NCBI GenBank assembly: GCA_002633025.1
Contig: NMRB01000044.1
Span: 468,871 to 532,870 of the forward strand
Length of the DNA: 64,000 nucleotides
Origin: Notospermus geniculatus
Lineage: Eukaryota; Nemertea; Pilidiophora; Heteronemertea; Lineidae
Reading direction: 5' to 3'
A program made the position numbers and the translations under genes. The notes below the pieces were generated by a model. The model saw nothing but the letters and a program-made list of their open reading frames with translations, made no database searches and was not told the origin of the DNA. Numbering within the stretch: the first letter of the stretch is position 1; each line of letters opens with the position of its first letter. Shown in pieces: positions 33,624 to 44,496 of this stretch.

Positions 33624-33759
33624 TTAACAGGTTGTGGCCAAATTCGGCCTACATGTAAGAACACAACAGGAGCAACATAACAATTTGTTGGAGGCAGTTG
33701 TAGGCTGACATACGTCACGGGTCCACCAACAATCTCTCAAGCAGTAGAAATGTTCTATT

Positions 33760-34515
33760 AGCAGCGATCACGAGCAGTCCAAGCAGACGACATAACGTCA
33801 AAGTTCGCTAAACACTTCAAAGTCACAAACGTTCCGTTCCAGAATTGCGCATCAGAGCACCCTACTCAAATGTTTTTGTTGCTGACACAATTTGTCCAAA
33901 CGCGAAAGATGACCGTAGGCTACGTCAGCGCGGCCATTTTGTGCGAATGCGGCCATTTTGTATGAACGCGGCCATTTTGTACGAATGCGGCCATTTTGTA
34001 TAAATGTCACATGGCTGCCGAATTGTCACGTGTTCCCTGAATTGTCCATTAGCGTCCAACGGAAGAAATGTTTGGCCAACGGGGAAAGTTCAGCTATCAC
34101 GATTTTGTCCAAGCAGAAGATACAAGAAAAGCGTCAAAAGATTGTTTATCCATTTCGAATACAGTAACGTTCCCAATAGAGCACCGTACTTCAACGTTTT
34201 TGTTGCGAAATCACAAGTAGGATGGCGGCCATTTTGTATGAAAGTCACATGATTTTCGAAGCTGTCGCATGGCTTCCGAAGCTACCGCATTGTCTCCGAA
34301 TTTTCTCGAAGTGTTAGCCGAGGAAGTATTTGGTTTACGGCGAAAGTTCAGATACCACACGAAGTCCAAGCAGACGACACAATGTCAAAGTTCGTTTAAT
34401 CCATTTTGAACAATAACGTTCCAAATCATAGCACCGCAGTCCATTTGTATTGCAAATCGCACGAAGGTTGGCGGCCATTTTGTATGGAAGCCGCATATTT
34501 CCGAAGCAGTCACAT
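33760..34515. repeat. Nested tandem repeats with gcggccattttgt words, copy 2
   Basis: Same three ~250-bp units and the 18-bp run (33928-34003) as in copy 1. Confidence 0.65.
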
Positions 34516-35281
34516 GGTCGCCGAAGCAACCGCCATGACCTCCGAACCCGTCCACTCGGTTTCCGAAGCTGCCGTTGGTTTATAAGGCCACGTTTGATCG
34601 CGCACCGGATTACGTAATAATCTTCATTGACGATTGCGTCATCCGTCACTGTCAATACCTTGCGGTTGCGCATTGAACAGGCCCGCATTTCTGTTGAAGA
34701 CCATCTGAAAGTAGAAAGAAGGCATGATGAGGTTTTAACACTGTCATGAACGTTCACATGAATTGATCTTCAGGTCGAGAATGAGAAACGATCAACTATA
34801 AGTGTGCTGTGAGCAAAAAATCCATCACCGCATGCAAGTATAGCCAAGTTTTGAAAAGCCCCCGAAACGCCATTTCCATTTAAAAATGAGTGCCGAACAA
34901 AAGGGTCAGACGTCCCGGATGTCATTTCGGGGGCATTGCGAAAACTCATCCCATCTCGGCGTCAGCACTCATCGTGACAGGTGTGATAAAAATCTAATGT
35001 CCCCACCCGCCTGATGTCCCCCTGCATTGTTTGTCACAGGATTAAGGGTCTTGGTGTCTCTAGAGTCCAATTCGATGGTGCCGCTGTATTGTTGGGGGAC
35101 ATCACATATCGGGAGACATTAGATTCTACTACACCGGTATGTTGAAACAGTTTCCAAAAATCTTCAAAAAAGATGGCGGCCGCTAATTTCGCAAACTGTG
35201 TATTGGGACCTGAGACAGACAAGGAGACGAGATGAGCAGTGAGAGGGCGAAGAGTGGTCGTTTATCGTGAATAACCGCCTT

Positions 35282-35314
35282 ATGGAATCTTATTTGGACC
35301 CGCTGGCAACAAAG
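35282..35314 (+). CDS. Candidate short first coding exon, copy 2
   Basis: MESYLDPLATK then AAG|gtaggt; a YY1-like aagatggcggccgc lies about 110 bp upstream. If real, its later exons should lie to the right of 35398 on the plus strand, but I could not find them. Confidence 0.35.
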
Positions 35315-35398
35315 GTAGGTTAACAAGGTCACTGTTTGTCCATTTGATTATGCTGAGATGAAATATCTTCGTGACTTACCGGATTAAATTGAAATCCA

Positions 35399-36180
35399 AC
35401 ACGCCAACAGGTCGAATCTTCACTACCAAAATGGCGGACTTCGTGTGCTGTGATTTCCGGTCATGTACGCAGGTCTGTGTCCTCAACTTTGAACCTGATT
35501 AGATTTTGAATGGAGATTACGTAATACATTAAACATTGACATGCCTATTGATGGCGTTCAGATTGAAATGGGTGGTTGATTTGGCCATGTGGGGCTCGTT
35601 TGAATACATGTATTTCCAAGTCCTTCAAAATCCTCAAAAGTAAAGCGTATTGCAGCATCTTCTGCTGATTGGATGAGATGCCACATCTTATACGGTGGAC
35701 AAATTTTGAAGAGCTTGGAAATTGAAGAGCTCTCACTGGTTGATTCACATTGTTGTAATATCAATGAAACCCGGCACTTCAGCCTCATGGGACAGCTTTC
35801 TTGACTTCTTCTTTTTCTTCAAGATGAATATAGCCATAGGCCTCTGCGATGATACTTTTGGTGATCAACCCATCTGACCAATAATTTGGGCTTAATTAGA
35901 CTGAAGCCCTTAAGCTATAGGTTAACCTCTTTTTAGTGGGGTAGTAAGCCCCAGGGTCCCCAAGAACCTCCTCCCCCTCTCCCCCAAGTACATGTTGTAC
36001 AGACAGATGTATGAAGTGCCTGTGACCTGACTTTCCACTTTGAGTTTTCTACATTCTTCTCATCATTTAACCAAGTCAGCTTTTCCGGTTGTCCTTATTC
36101 TGAGCAAATTATCAGGTGACATCTCAACCAATGATATTCAGTACTGGTACTGTATGAAATGAAGAGATAGATACATGTAA
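35399..36180. other. Unique DNA right of the duplication
   Basis: No supported gene. At 35431 an ATG in the context aaaATGGCGGAC opens 14 codons (MADFVCCDFRSCTQ) up to cag|gtctgt, a possible first exon. The following minus-strand open stretch (35545-35788) shows no domain. Confidence 0.3.
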
Positions 36181-36425
36181 TAGCCCTTGTTACACTACAT
36201 AAAAAACCCGTGTCCAACCCGGGTTTTTTCTGTCCACACCTGTTAAAAACGCGGTGTAATAATCCCCTCCGAGCTCGAACGGTTTTTGGAGGGCTCAATT
36301 TAGGTCCCCGTCACAAAATTTGAGTAGTGTTGACGGGCACCGGGCCTCAGGAGTGATTTTTCAGAGCCGGGCTAGACCCGGGTGTCAAAAAACCCGGGGA
36401 TTTCTATGTAGTGTAACCACGGCTA
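36181..36425. mobile_element. MITE, TAA target
   Basis: Inverted ends tagcccttgttacactacat / atgtagtgtaaccacggcta with acccggg tracts further in; TAA on both flanks (36178-36180 and 36426-36428). A three-base target suggests PIF/Harbinger. Confidence 0.8.
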
Positions 36426-37145
36426 TAATCTCTAAGCAAGTCTGCAGTGAGAAGTCCTACACGAATTGGAGGTAATATACAGTGCCAACATTAATTACCG
36501 GTATTCCCCCGTACATGTATATCTGTGATGGTCTGTAGGCCTAGGCCATCCATCCTGCCACAGGCGTGGGCAACACCACTCATACGAATGATGGGGACCA
36601 TCCATGCTGGAGCACTCTGACTTCACAAAATTTATAACATCCAGTCCGTCCATAACTATGGCAGTATGTGAATACATTCCACTACTTGGCATACTTTGAA
36701 AAAGATGCAGTAAGCAGATTATAAGATCTATGACGTTGTCTTTATTTCTTTACAAAACAAAGAGACACTTGCATGTCAATGTCCTCTCACAGACAGAACA
36801 TGTTGATCACAATCTCTCAAACCCTCCATGTATCTCCTTTTCTGATTGTACAAATACTGGAATCTTGTAGAAAATATACAAATTCGCTTCATTCTTGCTC
36901 CGAACATCCAACAATAAAATGAGGCCAAGTTGAACAATCCTATTGACCACGGTATCAAAAGCCGGTACTGATGTAGAAAACTCACCAAAGGTAAAATCCT
37001 ACATTATCTTTTCACATGCTGATGGGGGAACTGGCACCTGGGCTTATGTTCATCCTGTGATTCCAGATACCATATCTGGCTGGTTTTCAACAGATGCTGT
37101 TTTCCTTCATTCACTAAAACTAACTTAAATTATCAGCAGTGTTAA
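36426..37145. other. Spacer with a possible minus-strand terminal exon
   Basis: A minus-strand frame at 36776-36988 (ending DQHVLSVRGH) is followed by AATAAA (about 36741-36736). It could be a short last exon of an unknown gene, but no homology or firm acceptor is visible. Confidence 0.2.
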
Positions 37146-37345
37146 AAGGGGGTGTTCATTGTCATCTGTTGAGGAATCTGAGTTGTGATCCCTGGGAAAA
37201 GGAAAAAGCTATGCACTTGCAAAGTGCAGGGATTGTTTGTTGTACTGTACAGAATAATCCCTGCAATTTGCAGCTGCATAGCTTATTCCATTTTTTCAAG
37301 GATCACAACTCAGATATCCTCAATTAACGAAAATGAACGGCCCCT
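37146..37345. mobile_element. 200-bp foldback MITE, TTAA target
   Basis: Arms of about 90 bp (gaggaatctgagttgtgatc near the left, gatcacaactcagatatcctc-like near the right) and aaggggg/cccct ends, flanked by TTAA at 37142-37145 and 37346-37349. Confidence 0.75.
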
Positions 37346-40300
37346 TTAAGGGGGTGATCAGGTCTAAATGTCACTGCAACCTTTGTAACAAATCCACTTT
37401 CTGCCCAAAGGACAGTGGACAGTTGGAATATCATTCCTACATCAGCATCAGCTTTGTACTTTGGCAACTGACTGAACAACTAGACTTAGAACAATAGAGA
37501 GTAGAGTCCAAATCTTGTAACCAGGAGTTACAAGTGTAGGTAGTCAAAAAGGCAGGCATGCAGGGTCACCAAATGACAAATCATGGTGAATCTGGGGCAA
37601 CTACAAACCCCAATTTCCCATCTTGTACACAGTTCACCTAAAATCCTATTGCACAAATTTTCCACCTTTGGTGATTTTCATGTCATACCTCCTGATCCCA
37701 CGTTAAGAAGGGTCACCCAACTTGAAAGCCAAGAGGTTGAAGTTAGGACTGTACTCCCTCCTATTCCACCACTGCTTGCTTGTTCAGAGCTCATGGCAAG
37801 TTGTGCTCGTTCGACCTCAGAACGTCCACAGTTATTCACCCAACAAATATTTACAATGTCCCTCCCTCCCAGCATCTACTATACACCACTGGCCTCGAAA
37901 TATTTAATTAAAATGCAACTCATCACAGTGCTTTTGCTGTCTCTCAATGAAACCATGTCACTGGTGTCAGAAAGTGTTGAAGAATAGTGCTGCACATTTC
38001 ACACCACCCACAATGCTCCAATGTACAATGCATAATGCTGTTTTTTATGCACAGAACACAACAACCTCCAATACATGTACATTTCTCCAGCATGCTGTGC
38101 AGTACTGGACCTGGAATGCCACAAGTCAATTTCTGACACCAGTGGTCCTGAGCTCCTGAACAAGCACAAGCGTACATGTATAATACAACTAAAATGACCA
38201 TACCTGGTTTTGTCCTCAACTGCATGAACCATAAATTCTCTGCCAGTGAGAGAAAATTCTGTTAAACACATTGAAAAAGTAATGAACTATCTGCTTATAC
38301 CAGATCAACTTTTTAACAACTTCGTAAGAAGAACTGTTACACTATGACTATTTTGTACTGGCTTATACATAGAGTGACTTTATATATAGCTGCTTTATCA
38401 TGAAAAGACAGATATATGTGAACATTGCAACTTCCTAAAGTCACGATTCAATTATTCTAATAACCCAGCATCACAACGCCAAAAGTATTCGTGATATCAT
38501 AACAAGTGATCTTCTCATCTCCCTGATTTTCTTTCGAAAACAATGCCGTCCGAATCAGCCCATAAAAGTACAGAAAATGTACTACCTCACAACATGTATC
38601 CTACGGAACATGGTTACAGATGCGGCTCAGTATGGTCATTCCATGACTTGATAACTGGTTTAGTATACAGCCATTCATTGTTACGGCATTTGATTTAAAA
38701 GTCACACTCACCACAATATATACCTTACGCTAATCAAGGTGAACTAAAAACACAAGGGACCAAAAAATACAGTATATTTATCCCCTGCCTTTTGTAGACA
38801 TTGTCAAAATAAGATCTGAAGTGATGCCATCATGGACTAGTAAAAACTACAGTGAACCCCACCCGACCTAAATCAAATCTCAAAATGCCTAATGCAATCA
38901 AATACTACACGACTTGAATCTAATTGCTTCTTTGCTGCTAGATGAGGTAAATGCAAGCAGTGACTGCAGTCCTACAGTTCATCTCGCTCCAAGTTTACCT
39001 GGTTTATTGATGCATTTAGAATACAACAATACACATCGGTGTACACACCGCGCTCAAGTCAACTTCGAGCGAAACAAATGAAATGGATTTAAATTATTTA
39101 GCATCTAAGATCTGAAAATCACTAACATGTATGAACGAACATACCAAACACGAAATAAATACAAACATGGCTTGAAACGATATACAGAAGCTGTATTCAA
39201 CTATATACAAATGTTATCGTTATGAGGTAAAAGACTTCTTCAGCTCTTGCACTTCAACAAACCATGTAAGAGAGCCCACAGGTTTTCTTACATGGTAAGT
39301 TGCAAGCTTCTGACAATTACAAGTACAGTTCAAGCGACTTCACCTCATGAATTATGATAGAGCATAGGCAGTGCAGTTCATATTTAAACCCATCTACTCC
39401 CAGGTGCTATCTCTAGTTTCACCAATGATACATAAAATACCCCCTATCTTGTGTAGGCTATAATCCAGTGTCTTGCAAGCCAGAGGCAAGTGAAATATTA
39501 AACTGATCTTCCCCCTGACTTCAAAACCTGGAAATGGGATCAAATGTTTTTCAAGCGGTCTACCTAGAGGATAAAATGAACACTATGGATGAGAAATGAG
39601 GTAATTATATTTCTGACACTACAACCCAAGTTTTTTTCGACACTACAGATAAGCAGCATATAATCATATTATGGTCCTTTTTCGTGAGATAACTGTTATG
39701 AAGACTAACAAACTTATAATAGCATAATTACCAGAGAACATGAAACTATCACTCACATTATACACATGTACATGTATCATCATGTTTTGAAAAAAATTGT
39801 ACAAAACCTAGAACATAAAACGCTTATCTGTAGTATGGAAAATAAATATATACCAAGATATATACATCAAAATATTTCTAGTATTGAGTCATGAGTATGC
39901 TGAATAGAAATGAGACTTTTGAGCCAAAGATACTGTTGTGAAATGTATGGCAATGAAGGATCTTGATAATACAGATACCGAAGCACTGATGTATTAAAAA
40001 GGAATTCACTAATGAACCACATGTACCTCCTAAGTTTCTGTACTGCTTGACAAGGGTCTTGACCATTCGACTTCAGCTTGTTGCTTTCTGATATCTACCA
40101 GAAGACATAACTTTAGTGCACGTTGCAAAGAAATGGTCATGGTTTGAAAAATATTGAAGATTGAAAACACACGAGACTAATCTCACAAGAAACTGGCCAA
40201 TTCATTTACAATGGCAGGAGCTACATGTATGAATATAGAGAAGCTGCTCTTGCTGGCAGTAAGACTTTCACTTTACTAGATTATGACATTTGAATTTTTA

Positions 40301-41696
40301 TTCTTCTATAATGTATATACATGTATGTTTGACAATTCTAATGAAAAGAGGGCAGTGAAGCTAAATTAAGCACAGCACACACAAGAATGACAGATCTGTA
40401 TATCATCCTTTTTCAAAAAATTGGTTTGAAGGATGAGATTGAGAACGAATTGCATGTCATCTCAAATCCCACTTCGAGACAGTTCTTTTGGAAGTATGTT
40501 TGAGTATGAAGGGACAATGTGTTAATTGGCAAGTAGGCCTAATCATGATTACTGTTTTCCATGACATCAAAAGCTCACAAGTTCAACAGAAACTAGTTAC
40601 ATGATTGACAGTAAAACTGTCAGGAGTTTGAGGTCTTGTTTGGCAATCAACTGGAAACCACTGACTTCTAACTGCAGCAGGATATCCAAACACCACACTT
40701 TAAATATCACCTTTGCTGTACAGCAGTATTCAAAGCGCATAAAATGGACCAGTACATTTGAAATGATCACTATCTGAGATATCATTTATATATTTATAAT
40801 TGTATCACCGTTTGTAATATATCCCTTTTATAACCTGAACCTATCATCATAGCATCACAGAACATGCAGTAGTGACACGACCCCTTGCCTTGCAGTGGCC
40901 TCAGCTCACACAACAAGAGGCCCATAATCAGACACTGATCTGAGAGGGGATTATATTCAAAGATGGTCAACCAGCATAGTTTTATTACAGCTACTATGCC
41001 TTAATTTGCCAGTCAGAGAGATCATTTCAATAACTCATAACAGTTTCATCCCAAAGGCAGCATGTAAATTTCCATGCTACAGTTTCTTTTGTTGCTCTAT
41101 GAGGCAAAATTCCATATACCCGGTAATACTCACTGAATATGTACCAATATATACCTGATCAAATAAAATTCATTGAGTACATTATCCAAAGCAAAAATTT
41201 GTTACCCAAAGTCAAGATAAATTGGGTAGTAAACTCTTGCTTTAAGAAATGTCGGCTTCAACTTGATTATGCTGTTTTCTCTTGTGTGCTCCATTGTACA
41301 GTGTGGAGTAAAAATTCTAAAAACGTATAAAAAATTCCCTTCCCACTCACCACTGTTCAAACAGCTACTGCCTAAAATCACTTCACAAGGTACATGTAAG
41401 TTTCGCACCAAACTTAACAATTGGTTATGGCCCTTATTGGTTTTAATGAATATGATCAAAGGTATTGCCAATTACGAGTGATAAAAGTAACAGTAACCAT
41501 GGCAACATTAAAATCACAGTTGACAGTCTTCAAACATGAGTAAAGATAACACTTTAGAAGGTATCATCATTTTCTAAATGAAGTCGAGGTCTGGCAAGCA
41601 ACATGGACAAAGCCCAATAATGGGGGATCATACGTTTTTTTTTCAATGTCTTAGCAAATGTCAGTATTATATGCCAGACCTCAATTCTTTTTCCTT
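37346..41696 (-). other. Probable 3' UTR and downstream DNA of the Fat-like gene
   Basis: No coding exon found in 4.3 kb of AT-rich, largely unique sequence. Because the stop codon is at 41697, at least part should be 3' UTR. Several TTTATT words on the plus strand (near 39002, 40979) are poly(A) signals on the transcript strand; none can be chosen. Confidence 0.5.
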
Positions 41697-42394
41697 TCAC
41701 ACCTGTGTGTGAAGACGGGATCCTACCAATCTGGTCCCAGGGTTCTCTTCATCATCACTCGGTGCTTCACTGTCCTCAATATCACATAGTCCAGAAATGT
41801 CCGACATGGAAGCATTCGGTGACAACTTTCCACCACCCAGTCCAGTATTTGGACCGGACAACAAACGCTCCGTCACATCCTCATCATTATTTTCCAGATC
41901 CGTGAACTCACTGAGATTACCATCCCGATGATCCAAATCATCGTCTGTATATTGCACATTGTCACTCAACTCACTATGACCGTCCATCACATCCGACATC
42001 GACACATTCGAAATACTATACGTAGGTAAGTAGTTATTCAAATGTGCATTATAGTCATGCTTTTGCAGGTCCTCGTAATTCAGACCTGCAGGGGCCCCTA
42101 AGTACTGGTTGTAGTTTTCGAGCCCATTCGGATAATCTAATTCCTCGTTATCAGAATTGTCGGCAAATTCCGAATCGCCAGCGAATTCTGAATCCCCGAC
42201 ATATTCAGATCCGTTATCTAGCAATTCGTTGTCACTGACATCGGTCAGGAGTTTGACTTCGTGCACAGTTGCGTTGCTGTTACTACTTCGTGTTGTGTCA
42301 CTACCGCTTTGGTCACGGACCTCTCCGATGGGAAGTTCGGTGATGTTGTGAAGGGCAGGGTTTGGAGCCCAGTCGGAAGTATCCCAATGATAAC
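41697..42394 (-). CDS. Fat-like: Fat-like protocadherin, last exon (cytoplasmic tail)
   Basis: Encodes the end of the cytoplasmic tail. It opens with GYHWDTSDWAPNPAL, matching the conserved YHWDTSDW block of FAT1/FAT3 tails. It then has an acidic, serine-rich stretch with repeats of DSEFA, the block NLSEFTDLE, and SPNASMSDISGLCDIEDSE, which resembles the vertebrate SxSDVSxCCEVESE block. It ends HTQV, a class I PDZ ligand (FAT1 ends HTEV). This places it in the Fat-like/FAT1-3 branch rather than FAT4/Fat. Acceptor tttcttccag at 42395, phase 1. In this family the tail binds Ena/VASP and PDZ proteins to organise actin at cell edges. Confidence 0.93.
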
Positions 42395-43274
42395 CTGGAA
42401 GAAAGTCGGAAAAGAATGAGACATCAGGTATGTTGACCAATATGACCACATTTGATTTCAATTATCTAACAACTTTATACACATGCATGTCATGAAAATG
42501 ACCCAAAAGATCACCTCATTGAGAAACATGAGTGTAGAAATTTAAAATACGGTAATGTGTTTAACTTCTGTACAAATTCTGCTATTTCCAATGAGACTGT
42601 CTGTATGATTTTATGAGTGGTGGGCATTCAAATCCATGAAAGTTTCGTGACGTAAATTTCAACTTCAAATAAGTTAAAAGCTTTGTCTGCTAGAATCATG
42701 TTTGCGAAAAAAACATGCTTGATGATGATGATAAGATGCCAATCACATGAACTCTTTAATGGGTGAACGTATGACCAGAGCAGGAAGATTAGTGAAACCA
42801 TTTCCAGTGTAGTATGTGGAGTTCAAGTTCGAGAACTGGATTTGAATGACTCAAAGAAATATAGATATGGAAGTCGAACAACAATAAGATGCACAACGAA
42901 TGGCCAAACAGATGAAAACTACAGTTCAATAACATTTGAGAAAAGGCTTCTAACAACAGGCCTGATGTTTGAACAGTGAATTCGTGTAAAAGCTCAGCTT
43001 TTCTCCTACAGTGAAGAGATGCACACAAGCTTTAACAAGTAACCTATTTAGGTCTAGAATTGGTTGCAAATGCCTCAATGGGTTTGAAAGCTTTAATTTT
43101 TTTGTCGTGCAAAAATGGGATTGAAGGGTTTTAAAAACTCAATAATGCTGAAATAAGCTTTATAAACTGAGCTGTGATGCAAAAATTTGTTTTGAAAGCC
43201 ATCAGTTTGTTATTCTTAAACCTGCTTCAAAGCTCGTAGACTGCTTAACAGGGTTTACAAGCACAGCATTGAAC

Positions 43275-44496
43275 GTCCCCCGTCGCCCCGGGTGCAAGTC
43301 CTCCGGTCATGTATTTTGAAGATTCCATTCAGTATTAATGGCACAATCACAGTTTCTGTGATTCGGCTTTTGCCCCCTGGTGGCAAAGTTATCCATTTGG
43401 TCGATTCTTTCACGTGACACACCGTTGGCCCATGGTACTTCCCCCACCAAATATCAACCCAAAATTTTCAGTCGTTCAGAAGTTACAGAGCGGAAGGGAA
43501 GTTATGTGGTTTTTGCAAAGCGCCCCCTACAGGGCTGAAAAATGAATTAAATTGAAAACCCGCAGAGTATATTATGTACCCTCGCTAGATGAGCGTACCA
43601 TAAAAATTTTGTGAAATTCCGTTGAGTATTAAAGGCGTAGTCGCAGTTTCTGTGTTTTGGCTTTTGGCCCCCTGGTGGCAAAGTGGAGAATCGGATTTGG
43701 CCGATTTTTTCACGCGACACACCGTTGGCCCATGGTACATCCCCCCACCAAATATCAACCCAAAATTTTCAGTCGTTCAGAAGTTACAGAGCGGAAGGGA
43801 ACTTATGTGGTTTTTACAAAGCGCCCCCTACAGGGCTGAAAAATGAATTAAATTGAAAACCCGTACGATATGTCATGTACCCTTGCTAGATGAGCCTACC
43901 ATAAAAATTTGGTGAAATTCCATTCAGTATTAAAGGCGTAATCACAGTTTTTGTGTTTTGGCTTTCGGCCCCCTGGTGGCAAAGTGGAGAATCGGATTTG
44001 GCCGATTTTTTCACGCGACACACCGTTGGCCCATGGTACATCCCCCCACCAAATATCAACCCAAAATTTTCAGTCGTTCAGAAGTTACAGAGCGGAAGGG
44101 AACTTAAGTGGTTTTTACAAAGCGCCCCCTACAGGGCTGAAAAACAAATTAAATTGAAGACCCGTATGATATGTTATGTACCCTTGCTAGATGAGCCTAC
44201 CATAAAAATTTCGTGAAATTCCATTCAGTATTAAAGGCGTAATCGCAGTTTTTGTGTTTTGGCTTTCGGCCCCCTGGTGGCAAAGTGGAGAATCGGATTT
44301 GGCCGATTCTTTCACGCGACACACCTTTGGCCCGTGATACATCCCTCCACCAAATATGAATCCAAAATCTTCAGTCGTTCTTAAGTTATAGAGCGGAAGG
44401 GACTAGTAGCGGCGAGCGGCGAGCGGCGAGCGGCGAGCGGCATAGGCGCACGGACGGCCGGTATTTTCAAGTCCCCCTCCGAGGGCTCCGGGGGAC
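43275..44496. mobile_element. Element with 301-bp tandem repeats
   Basis: About 3.6 units with spacing 294, 301 and 301 bp (unit starts near 43322, 43616, 43917, 44218). Each unit carries ccccctggtggcaaagt and caccaaatatcaacccaaaa. A gcggcga run (about 44408-44441) and a palindromic end ctccgggggac close it. The left limit gtcccccg matches the right end inverted, a short TIR. No ORF; non-autonomous. Confidence 0.75.

Larger units (their letters stand above)
20741..35398. repeat. 15-kb tandem duplication, copy 2
   Basis: Begins at tgagtgtatattcaagc (matching 5563 onwards) directly after gaaatccaa, which in copy 2 is followed by unique DNA at 35399. It carries genes 4 and 5, the signal-peptide exon, the repeated-exon locus and the MITE at 33469, and lacks 5948-7034 and 19275-20190 of copy 1. 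Confidence 0.85.

Noticed and set aside
36776-36988. 70-codon minus-strand frame followed by AATAAA
   Set aside because: No recognisable domain and no firm acceptor; kept only as a low-confidence note.
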